Source: Heterocephalus glaber (lineage: Eukaryota > Chordata > Mammalia > Rodentia > Bathyergidae). From it: a stretch of 64,000 nucleotides of DNA. Location: the NCBI RefSeq assembly GCF_000247695.1, contig NW_004624880.1:3547729-3611728 (forward strand). Reading direction: 5' to 3'. Below the pieces are notes generated by a model, which worked only from the letters and a program-made list of their open reading frames with translations, was not told the origin of the DNA and ran no database searches. The translations under genes and the position numbers were made by a program. This document shows, piece by piece, positions 25,600-36,178 of the stretch (its first letter is position 1; the number at the start of each line of letters is the position of its first letter).

Positions 25600-25965
25600 C
25601 ATCTTTCTTGAGTGTCTTTAGTGTCTTTAATTGCATTGTCATGGCTGCCTCAATGTCCTGAATTGAAACATTTACTTTTCATGGTCATTTGGACTTTGGG
25701 GAAGAGCCAGAGTTACATGGTGCCAGATCCAGTGAATAGGTGAATGAGGACATACCATGTTCTCTCAGGCTTGCCTTTCTGTTGGATGGTGCTCAGCAGC
25801 AGCAGCATTTGCTGTACTTTTTATCACACCTTGTCAGGAACTCATGAAAGACGACTTCAAAAATTGTTTCAGAAAGTGGCAAGGAAGAGGGGATAAATGT
25901 GTTTGTTCAACCAAGTGGGGGTATTTTGAGGGGGATTAGTGGCAATGTGTCTTTTACTTATAATA
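25600..25965 (+). pseudogene. Mariner-family transposase fossil, C-terminal part
   Basis: Frame near 25840-25939 reads [17 protein letters not shown] then a short spacer and YFEGD before a stop. This is the typical end of animal mariner transposases (a D/E-F-x-x-C-F-x-x-W pattern followed by R-x-x-x-C and Y-F-E-G-D). Upstream sequence is not open in the same frame, so the copy is broken and truncated. Downstream TTATAATAAAATTTTAAAAT would be its 3' flank. It is an inactive DNA transposon relic. Confidence 0.6.
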
Positions 25966-26059
25966 AAATTTTAAAATTTAAACACTAACCAAAATTTTAA
26001 TTTTGATTGCACCTCAAAAGGATGAAAGAGCAGAAAGGTGAGGAGAAACCTGGAGCTTT

Positions 26060-26115
26060 TGTTTTGCCTTGTTTGCAATACTGGAGACTGAACCCAAGAA
26101 ATGCTGAGCTACATC

Positions 26116-26146
<31 letters not shown>

Positions 26147-26200
26147 TTTGGGCTCTCACTAAGTTCTTCAGGTTGGCCCCAAACTTGCTCCATTTAGAAA
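26060..26200 (-). mobile_element. B1-dID-like dimeric SINE with (TTTA)n linker
   Basis: Plus strand shows a reversed ID-like half (CAATACTGGAGACTGAACCC, then ATGCTGAGCTACATC), then (TTTA)8-9 at 26116-26149, then a reversed B1/7SL half (GGGCTCTCACTAAGTTCTTC, AGGTTGGCCCCAAACTTGC). B1 followed by ID in one unit is known from squirrel-, dormouse-, beaver- and guinea-pig-related rodents. The copy is diverged. Confidence 0.6.
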
Positions 26201-26829
26201 GGCCAGTGAGAAATCCTTTTAAAAAACTTTCATAGGTGGGTTTTAAATAATGAATACTCTATGTGTGTTTTGTAAACCAAAAAGATTTCCTACCTTTGTA
26301 CATTTTGCTGAGGTTTTTAAATCCACTTCCATTACCTGAAAATAATATAGCAGAATACTGTGATGTTATTGGGTACTGGACTGTTCATTTCACCCTCTTC
26401 TACATATAAAAAACTGGCCAAAGGCAAAAAGGTATCGCATTATCATTCATGAATTTTGGGTAAGCAGCTAACACCACATTTTCATACTCCAACACACAGC
26501 TTCTCTGAGAAGCTCGGTTGGAGCCCTATGGCTCAAGCAAGAATTCACGCTGGATCCTGCTGCCTTACCCCAGCAGAATTGTAGGATCCACAAGAACAGT
26601 CCCAATTTCAGGACAAAGTCTACTAACTCACTGATTAGCTGAGCTCTCAGCCATTTAACATTCTGAACTTCCATTTCCTCTTTTATAAAATCATTTATAC
26701 CGTGTGAGTCAAAATTTCCTCTCAACCCTGAGGTTTTATTATATGTTGTTCCAGAAAGCAGGTGTTATTCCTGGCTTTATTCCACATTGTATTTCCAGTA
26801 GCTAATATAAGACTGAGCTATGGTTTATG

Positions 26830-26990
26830 GCCACAGACCAAGAAATGGAGGGAGGAGGGAAGGGACCAGCGAAAGGGAAGGAAAAGTGGAAGTAAAAAGA
26901 ATTAAGATGTGTCATATACAATATCAATTCCCCATGACGAATGTAATCATTATGTACTAATAAATATTTTTTACTTCAGATTTTAAAAAG
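26830..26990 (+). repeat. L1 3'-end fragment with polypurine tract
   Basis: GGAGGGAGGAGGGAAGGGAC and further purine-rich sequence, then CCCCATGACGAATGTAATCA and TGTACTAATAAATATTTTTT. Same order as the L1 tails at 31370-31620 and 59211-59425, but more diverged. Confidence 0.5.
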
Positions 26991-26999
26991 TAAAATGGT

Positions 27000-27290
27000 T
27001 CCCATAGCCTTATGTGTTTGGAAGATGATTGGACTCTGAGTGCCAGGCAGCTGGTCTGCTCTTAGGGAGCGGGGCTTGATTAGAAGCGGTCACTAGGGTT
27101 ATGACCTGGAAGGGGGTATCTCCCTCCCTACCCCTCCCTTGTCTCTCTGCTTTTTGGCCACCGTGATGTGAGCAGATTTCTACCTCCAGGCCCCTCCACC
27201 ATGCCTTTCTGCCTTGGAGCCAGCTGACTGAGACAGAACTCTATGAACCATGAGCCAAAATAAACCTCTCTTCATTGAAGTTGTGGGGAT
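27000..27290 (+). repeat. Rodent ERVL-MaLR LTR remnant
   Basis: CTCTCTGCTTTTTGGCCACC, CTGCCTTGGAGCCAGCTGAC and CCATGAGCCAAAATAAACCT mark the same LTR end as the copy at 8205-8612. Truncated at its right side after CTTCATTGAAGTTG. Confidence 0.65.
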
Positions 27291-30200
27291 GAAGACTGGA
27301 CGTTCATTTTCAATTTTTCCAGGAACTGCCCCAGTCCTCAGTATCCTCTCTTAGCCCAGCTTGAGAATTTAGACATTTATGACATTCCAATAGGTGACTC
27401 AGTATCTATTCACATAGAAGCCACACTTTATACCCTTTGGATGTGGCATGCAATACCCTTGTGCTGCAATTTAATACTTAGGAAAACCAGTTTGCCATTT
27501 AATACATTTCCTGCCCAGATGAAATGGAGACAATACTTACTATCCAACATTAAGACTCTCCCAAGCTCCTTTCAACTCTTCTTTCCACAACATCACACAG
27601 ACCCATGGAGACTGCTTCCATCACCTACCTTTGCAACCTTCACACTGCTCTTTTTTATTCCCTAGAGTTCAGACACATCCTGTTCGACAGTCAGGCTCCT
27701 TTTCACACTAAACATGAGTAATGTGACAACCATATTTGTGACCCACCTTCTACATATGTGCTCTCTTATGTCTACTTCTGTTCTCTACTTCCTGGGATGT
27801 ATTGATAGAGGTTCTCCCCATCATCTGAGAAGCAAAATGCAAATTTAGTGAACCAAAGATAAGAAGATCCAAATGAATCCCCCTAAGAACTCTGTTAGTG
27901 CAGACAGTGGCTCAAAGGACTGGACTGCAGCAATCGGAGAAGATGCAGCTGGCAGTATGGTGACAATCTGTGGACTCCACTGCTCTTCAAAGTCTGTACC
28001 AACCGTACTTATAGGGATGGAGGGAAAAATATCACTTTGCTTCTGACATACGAATTCAGATTTATCTTTTTAGCTGGAACCAGGACCTAAGAGAAGTGGC
28101 AGAGGCTTGCCCCCCTCAATCCTGCACGTGGACTTAGTCTTATTCACAACAGAACCCTAAAAAGATGCAATTGTTCCCACAGAACAAAGGGATAAAAAGA
28201 CACACATTAGATGTGCACAGAAAATCTCACTTTCTTCTTGACGGTTTTATATTTTCCAAGTTTCATAATGGGTACAAATTCCTTTCATAACTCTCCAAAG
28301 AACATTATTTAGAAAGGTAAACAACCAAGTTAAAATAAATTCCTAGTATATATACCCTTGTTTCAGTTCCTTAGCCATAATACGACCATAATAATACCTT
28401 CTTTAAAGGATTACTGTGAAGATTTAGTGAATTAATACACAAGAAGCCCTAAGGAGAGTGCCTGGTGTGTAGTAATTATGTATTTGCTGTTATTACTTAT
28501 TGCAGCAGGGTTGCCATTGCTCAAAGTATTTTAGACCACTTTTGGGGAGCATTCTATTCAGGATCTTAAACACATTCTCTTGAATCTCCTCAATGAGACT
28601 AAAATATCTTCCCTTGAAGGTGTACTAATTCTTGGGAGCAGTCAACTAGTTTGGGGTCTAAAATAAAGTGTACTTATGAAGTCAAGGGCTTGGTATTCTG
28701 TGTTATTTAGTGCCTGTGAAGAATTCCATACAACATGTGTGCACACACACACCCAGACAGTTCAGCACCAGCTAGGTCTGGGTCAGGCCCTGGGAATAGG
28801 TTCTGCCTCTGTTAGAAAGAGATTGAAAAATAAATCTTCATGATGACAACTCTTAGATCAATACTGAAAGCTTTACGGATTGGTGTACAACCAAAGGGTA
28901 AACTTCATAAAAGGCTGATTTACATTTAAATCCAAGTCTTTTTGTTCCTCAAAGTTTGCTGATGCCAAGTTTTAACTATGAAATGTCATTGTTTTCATAC
29001 AAATATTCCCAAACACTACCAGTTGTCATTTTGGCATTAAATAGGATTGCAACATTATAATTATTAGTATTTTTAAAAGCATAACATCATTGTTCTGTAA
29101 ATCATTGCAAGATCACATTATCCTACCCACAATCTTCTTTTAAAAAATGAATGGGGCACTAGCATCAAGCCAGTGGGGCTGCTAAAAAGAATGGCAGCTA
29201 CCTCCTTTTACTGGGACCCCAATGGTCTTGTACTAGTCCTATATTGCCCTAATAGAACATGTTGCCATGGCATGGCTCACTGTGCAAAAGGTAAATAAAC
29301 ATGCACTGAAAATCTTTTCTCAAGATGGAAAGGATTTTGATAAAATTTTACTTGTTGCAAAGCAAAAGAAACCTCTGTGCTCCTAATTAAGCAATTCTTT
29401 ACAAAAACATTTCCCAATTGAAAAAAAGAAAAGGCTTCATTGCCCTACCATCAGCAAGTGTTCCACTTGTGACTTCACAATGAAATCTAAGTATATTTCT
29501 TTACGTCTCTGTCATTTTTAATCTTTCAAGTGGGAATGGTTTTTAAATGTCTGTGCTCTTGGAGTTCCTAGACAGTCACCAAATCACACCTCTAGTATTG
29601 TACTGACAGGGCAATAGCATGGCAATTAACAGCACACGCTTAAGAATGGAATACATCTAATTTATCTCACTGACTCTTCCACTTTTTTTATTAATACGTG
29701 TTTACAGTACATAATATTTACCTTCCTTGTGTGAAATTGGTACATGTACATAACACATCTCAAATCCTTTTTCCATCCCCTTTCCCTCTCCTCCTTCCCT
29801 CCATATCTTGATCATCTTCCTATCTGAGAAAAATCCATCTCCTACTGGCTACCATTGACTCTTCTACTTTACTTTGTGTGAGAGCTTGGATACCTTACTC
29901 CTTTTAAGACTAACATACTTCTTTCAAAGCAAAGATTGATACCTAAATCAAAAGATCATTTTTAGAATTTTAAAAAAATATTTCTAAAAAGAGTTTAGCA
30001 TAGTAACTAACAAAGAGTAGGGGCTCAATAGAAAGGAATAACTGTAATTCTTCTAAATCGGGTGGGCTAAAGTATGGGACTCCCTCTCTATGCTAACTGG
30101 CCCCCATGGGCTGTTTGTTGGAGTTCCATTATCTCTTACAGTTTTCTACTAGTGTAACTTTAAGGCTGTTAGCTTCTATTCTACTGTTGTCGGAGTTATT

Positions 30201-31020
30201 TGCCTTCAGCAACCTCTTCCTAGTTTTAATTTGCTGCGTGCTGGGGATCACATAACCATAGCTGATAGATGTACTCAGAACTTGGGAGCTACACTGACGT
30301 GTCTCCTAGGATTTAGAAAGTGTCTTCCCAGAATTAAACTTCAAAATCAACATGTAATAGGCAGAATCATCTGCCAGATACAATGACTCTCAAGCCAGAT
30401 AGTTTCTATCGTAACCTGGTCTGACTGCATTAATATTAGCTTCAGTGTTTTAGTGAGAGGAAGTTTGTTCAACAACAAAACACACAAAGCCATGAGTCAG
30501 AGGGCCAAGGTGGGGAGTTCCTAAAACCTGTCCAGGGAAACCATAACAAATGGACTCAAGTATCAGATCCCTGTAGCAAGGCCTTAGTAGAAATAGATAG
30601 AGGGAACCTGAAGATGTGCACAGGGTAGATGATTCTTATGCTGTGACAATCATCCACATGTTCAGTCAGTATTTATTGGGGAACTACTCTTGTAGCCTAG
30701 GTCCCTCCTCCTTCCCTCATTCTTCATCCATCTTCGCTAAGTTCCCTTCTGGTTGTTGGCTTCACAGATCTCCCTAGAGGGAAAGAATGCACCAGTCATG
30801 AGATATTCTAAATGACAGGACTATTTCCTGTGGTGAATTACTAAGTGGACATTATGATGTTACATGTCAGTCTCATGAGCGTGGTTAAGGAGAGTTTGGC
30901 TATGAGAGATGAATGCACTATCGTGTTTAGATGACAAGTTATCTAAGCCTGAAAAGTTAAGGCTAGGCCATGACCAGGTAAATTCACCCAGCTCAAGTCT
31001 CACCTTCAAACTTCTGTGTT
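27291..31020. other. Gene-free stretch
   Basis: A reversed L1 tail lies at 29685-29840. The rest (for example 27700-29150) is A+T-rich and unassigned. ACACACACACAC at 28741 is short. No exon-like or RNA-gene signal was seen. Confidence 0.4.
29685..29840 (-). repeat. Reversed L1 3'-end fragment
   Basis: Plus strand runs TTTTTTTATTAATACGTG, GAAATTGGTACATGTACATA, then a polypyrimidine tract CCATCCCCTTTCCCTCTCCT. Read on the minus strand this is the L1 3' UTR polypurine tract followed by the GTACC and AATAAA tail. Confidence 0.5.
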
Positions 31021-31024
31021 GGGA

Positions 31025-31205
31025 TGACACTAAGGGGCTGTGTGGCACAGTGATACAGAACAGATCTAGGGTCAGAAGGACCCGAGACTGAAAGCTGATT
31101 TTACCATTTATTCTGGTTTCCCCTAAGCAAATTACAGAACCTCTTCTAAGCCTCTTTTTAAAATTTCATCTATAAAACTAGATAATAATAAAGTACAAGT
31201 TTTGT
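31025..31205 (+). repeat. MIR SINE remnant
   Basis: GTGGCACAGTGATACAGAAC, then CTAAGCAAATTACAGAACCT and CATCTATAAAACTAGATAAT follow the MIR order. Confidence 0.55.
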
Positions 31206-31369
31206 TTTGGCTAAGTATCTAAATACAAGCAACATACCCAAAGAACTGTTAAAAACCGCAACCCAACAGGACACACGTGTAAATACCGAATAGTTTCTCT
31301 AGTGTGAGAAACTGAAAGTGTAAATAAGGATGAAAATGATTAAAATAAATAACTGATAATTTGAAATAC

Positions 31370-31620
31370 GAAAAGGTCCAAAGGTGTAGGGGTGGCGGGA
31401 GGGGAAGGGGAAAGGGAAGAAGGGAAAGGAAAAATTATGAGAAAGGAAAAAAAAGGAAACAAAGTCTATGTAAATAGGGAAGGGTGAAGGGGGTGAAGGG
31501 CACACAGGTAATGGGGGAAGAATAAGAACCAAGACACATCATGTTCAGGTACAAGCACCCAATGATAAATGTAAATGTAATGTATACCTAAAATGTACCA
31601 ATAAATATATTAAAAAAAAA
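31370..31620 (+). mobile_element. L1 3' UTR end with polypurine tract and A tail
   Basis: GGCGGGAGGGGAAGGGGAAA polypurine, GGAAACAAAGTCTATGTAAA, CACCCAATGATAAATGTAAA, GTATACCTAAAATGTACCAA and TAAATATATTAAAAAAAA. Nearly the same string of blocks occurs at 59211-59425 and, reversed, at 45915-46000, defining one L1 family. Confidence 0.7.
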
Positions 31621-32079
31621 CAAAATCCAACCCAGTTCCACACCCTCCAATCCTGGCTTCACATTCTTTGCCAGGCTTCTCCATCTATGGAAACCTGCAA
31701 GTGCTTTTCAACAAGCAGCCCTTGGGCACTGTTGTGCTGCCTCACATCTGAAAATTGTCTTCTTAGCAAATGGAGTTACAGCTCTAAAAGAGCCACTTTT
31801 GTCACTGCCCCTCTGGAATAGTTCTATTTACTTTAAGCCAGCTGCTATGACAGCTCCCCACTCCTCAGCCAGCACAAAGACATCATGTTCTTCAAGAATC
31901 CGTCAGAGACCAGCTTGTTAATAACAAAACTATTCCAGGTTTTAATGTTCTCTCATCTGTGACATAAACATCCTTTAAGAGACAAATCAGATAGTGTTCA
32001 GAGACTGGGCTAGCCATATTTACTGCACTCCAAAGAACAACTCAAGACACAAAGTGGATATTCAAATAGATGGGTTTTT

Positions 32080-35000
32080 TTGTTGACCCAGTTAAATTTT
32101 TATTCAGTGAAAAAAGTTGACAATGAGACAAAAATTATCTTAAAATTGTGCAACAATATAGTAAAATCTTCAGCAGAAATCAGTGACTTGGAAACTTACC
32201 AAGGCAATTGAAATTATAAATACCTAATTTCACTCTGGAGAGAAACAAATTTACACTGTTTCACTTTAAATAAGAGCAGAATAGGCCTTTATTTTGCTGC
32301 AAATACTTTTGACTTTGCCTAAAAGTTTCTAATAATTCTGAACAAGAATCTTTAAATGAGAAGTGACATGGAATATCTGAGGATAATGTTCCAGTTCAGC
32401 ATTCATGATTATTCCATTTGTGGTATTACTCATGAAACTAATACCATTCTTGGGTTATTACTTGGCTCTGATGATTTAATTCATAATATGGCTGCTCAAA
32501 ATTAGTGGGCAGAAACATATATACAACCTGTCCTCCCTTAACCCATGTCCAGCAGTGGTACTCCTTCTGAAAACACACTTCTTGTCCATGTACCCAACAG
32601 TATCCATCTCTTGCTGTTTATTCCATATCTCAGTCTTGCATAGAAAGTAGTCTATATAAACTTAATGCACTAGCTTTTATTACACAAAATTGTACCTGAA
32701 AGGCAGCACACACCCGTTTAAGAAAAATAACCTAATAGGAATGTCAAAATACAATCCCAATACAAGTGAAAATTCTGCACAGAGTCTTCCAGTCAATTCC
32801 TACAATCCCTATGAGGATGGTATTCAGTTTTGTTCTGGGTCTCTTCTCTAAGGGGCCTCCCAACTCTGCTAAAACAACAGAATTCTCAGAAATTCACTAT
32901 GACTCCCTTGGGGGGAGGCAACCGAACCTGCTGGGGTGGGGTTTGGGTCCTTAAGGGAGGACTGGAGATACAATCTTATAGGATATAGTGACCACCAGGT
33001 GAGTGTCTGATGGCAAGACTCTCCAAGGAGGAGTCAGTTCTTATCTATGAGGGGCTCACCATGCTACTGATCTCCCCAACTCCCTGCTGAAAACCTATTG
33101 CATAATGTACAGTGAGCATAGCTTCATTTAGTGGGCTGCATGATGGGCAACAGGGAGCCTGCAGCTGTGTTCCCCATCTGTCCCACAAATACCCTTAGTG
33201 AAATCTCCACAGATGGAACACCAGGAATCCCTCTTTTGAAAGTCAGAAGTTCCAACCAGGTACCCAGTGGTACAACTACTTACCCAGGTTGCCAGGGGTA
33301 CCAGTGGTTACTGGAACTGCTTATCTGTCTGGAAACAGGTCTGCTCAGATGTGGTTCCTTTTGAGAGGGACTCTACTCTGTCATTTCATCCACATGGACC
33401 CATGTCTCACAAAGTTCAAGGGTGTTCGACATGGAAAGGAGCGAAATCAGCTTTGGGAAAGAACCCCTATACAGTCCCCCTGCCCACCAAATTTTAGTGG
33501 CCCCATGGTGGTCTACAGAGATGTAGGCATCTTGTCAGACATACTCTGGGACAGAATAAACCTCTGCCTGTACAGTGGGAACTTTCAAGGTGGCACCTAC
33601 ACGGTGCAAAAGCCCCTTCTCTACAAGCACTCAGGGGATCCAAGTGATCACAATGAAGAGTTATCCAGTCACCTTCAAAGACATCACACAGTATTTGTTT
33701 TTACTTCCTATTGTCACTCCAGCCTCTGGACTCTTGAAGATGGCATAGGAACATTAAAACTACCACAAAACTGTTTAGAGGGAAACAGGGGTACGTGCTT
33801 CAGAAGTTCATAAAAATATACAATTTACACATAACTGCATCTATCTAGCTTAGTCTTCAGGACCACAGCTTTTCTGTTTATATAAAATACTCTAGCCCTA
33901 AAAGGTTGCTTGTTTTCAAACAGCACAGTGGCATCTTCAGAGGAGGGGTGATGGCCAGTCTGTACAGTACTGTGCACTGAGCACCAGGAGGCACTGGAAG
34001 CTAGAACTGGAGGCTCGAAAGCATCTCACACTGCCAACTGGAGGTACATGTTCTGTAAAAAGGCTTGCCTGTGGCTTAATTGGAAATAACGTCTCAGAGC
34101 CTTTATATCAGCTTTTACAGATGCCACCAAAAAGTTGGCAGAAGAAGAAAATATACTTTCTCACTGTTCAATTAAACGACTTGCCTCCCACCAGATTGTT
34201 AATCTTATAGCTCCTTAAAGAGTTTATTAAAGCGGAGGTGGTAGGGCATGGAGTTTTGAACAAAACTCCAAGGCAAGATAAAAGCAAAATAAATTCCAAT
34301 CTGAAGAAAGAAAAGAAAAAGAAAGAGGAAAGAAGAGAAAGCCAGAACAAAGATCATCATTCTCACCATTTGGTAACATGAACTCCAGCCCTACTCATGT
34401 GATGTACTAAATGTCTACAGGTCAAATTACTGCTCATCTAAAATATGTATGTATAAATAAAAATTTCAAAAATAAAAAATTTGATTGGTTCCTTATTTTC
34501 TAAACAATCCCTAGGTAGAAGAAAACTATATTACCACCCAAGAATGATATTTTTGGTGAAGAAAAAAACAAACATTTGTGAGAAGGTGACACGCTATGTG
34601 GAGGGGAGACGGAGCTTTACAAGGCTTGCATATATAAAGGAAACATATTGAAGGCATGACTTTGGAATATTCCCAGAGCTCACTGCATCTCAGCTGGGAG
34701 GAAACTCTCCACTGAGGATGTTCATACAGTACAAATGACAATAATGCTAGACATCGGTGCCTACAATACTAAGTCTAAAGGACAGGCATCAGTCCACAAT
34801 AGATTCCACACAACTTTCAAGTGACCACGATTTGAACACAGGGGCGGCATTGTAATGGCAGAAGGAAAAAAAGCACAGGTTGTTTTATAGAGAATAAATA
34901 AACTCCAGTGCCGCTGCTGCTAGTGTGGACTGAAAGGAATGGCCAAATGCTTAGATGCCCTCTATCTCTGTAAGTGTGTATAGCATTCTCTCTGTAGATT

Positions 35001-36110
35001 GGGTGGGGGCATGGCTGAGGGAGGTGGAAGAAAAGCAAAAGAGAGAGAAAAGGCACTGACCCAATTCAAAATGACTGCATATATCAGTGTGAATTTTTAA
35101 GGAAAATTCAGTGGCCACCTTGACCCAAATATAAAATTTTACATTTGAGGTTCTTTGGTGGTAGTAAAAACAAACAAAAATTTCAAATGGAGTAATTACA
35201 TACTATATTTGCCAGTGTATCCTATCATGGCACAGATCTAGAACTCTCCTACATACAACCAGAATAACCTTTCACAATGACAATGATTCCAGTGTATAAG
35301 AAAGCATTGTTAGCATTTGGTAGCTTTAAAAGCTACCAAAGAGGCATTTACAGTAAGATCCAATCAATCAATCAATCAATATTAAGAGGAAGTTGTGGCT
35401 TGCAGGACTTCCCAAATTGTAGCTCTGTTTGACTGAAATCTAGCCATGACTCAGAGCTTTCTTCTGCCAAAGACTGCTACTTGACACAAAGTAAATAAAA
35501 TGGACTGCTTTTGGAATGGCAACAAAATATTTCTGTTCCTCATTCCCCAACCCTATAGGTCTGGGGATCACAAAATACATGATGTCAGATGACCACAAAC
35601 GGCTGGCCTATACAAAGTCCCAATAAATTAACAAAAGACCATGAAAGAACCTTTCCCCAAACATTTTCATGTAAACTAAATCCAAGCAAAATTTCAAATT
35701 TGAACACACTTTCAAGGAGAAGGGATTCCACCCATCACTCTCTCTTGAAGTCTTTATTAAATACATTTCTATGTCTTAGAAAAATAAAAAGAATGGCCAA
35801 TTTATTGAACCAAAATTATCTCACAGACTTAAAAGCATGCCCAGCAAGCACAGCCCTGTAAGACTACATTAACATCAAATCAAAGCAATTTGGTTACTAA
35901 AATCAACCCGGTTTGAAGTTCACAGTTGATTACTACAAAGTTTATTCATTCTTTTCTTTCTTTTTTTGTTTCTTTTTGTTTTGTTTTTTGTCTTTGGCCC
36001 ATATAAAAATAACATATTGCAACTCAAAGTGCATCTTTTAAAATAAACCATCAACTATCTTTAGCAAATAAAATATTTACACCATTTGGTTTCTAGTGAG
36101 GAAAGCTCTT
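32080..36110 (-). other. SORL1: SORL1 3' UTR (about 4 kb)
   Basis: Sequence immediately after the TGA, with no further acceptable SORL1 splice needed. It is A+T-rich and holds a (CAAT)n run near 35365-35385 and a T-rich tract at 35950-35990. I recognised no transposon in it, unlike the introns and downstream flank, which fits a constrained transcribed UTR. The human SORL1 3' UTR is also about 4 kb. Several minus-strand AATAAA hexamers occur inside (for example near 35755 and 34222), so shorter forms are possible. The end is inferred, not seen in a transcript. Plus-strand open frames here (33131-33813) are shadows. Confidence 0.65.
32099..32104 (-). terminator. SORL1: Candidate distal polyadenylation signal AATAAA of SORL1
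   Basis: Minus-strand AATAAA in the context CTGAATAAAAATTT, 4.0 kb past the stop codon. Cleavage would fall about 10-30 nt further on, near 32070-32090, and a U/GU-containing stretch follows on the transcript strand (GGGTCAAC then further T-rich sequence). Chosen over nearer hexamers because the repeat-free sequence stretches to here, and repeats (an L1 3' end at 31370-31620) begin soon after. Confidence 0.55.
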
Positions 36111-36178
36111 TCAGGCTATCACCATGGGGACATCATCTGAAAATCCAGTTATCATAGGAGCATCTTCATCATCTTCCC
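36111..36178 (-). CDS. SORL1: SORL1 exon 48: C-terminal tail and stop codon
   Basis: Completes the Gly codon from exon 47 (G plus GG) and adds 21 residues: [11 protein letters not shown] and [10 protein letters not shown], then TGA at 36113-36111. The acidic cluster EDDED binds AP-1/PACS-type adaptors and DDVPMVIA is the GGA-binding C-terminus. The acceptor is TTTTTGTTTGTAG. The same exon continues into the long 3' UTR below 36111. The residues are identical to human as far as I can tell. Confidence 0.98.

Noticed and set aside
33131..33813. Plus-strand frames up to 174 codons as genes
   Set aside because: They lie antisense in the inferred SORL1 3' UTR and match no protein family.
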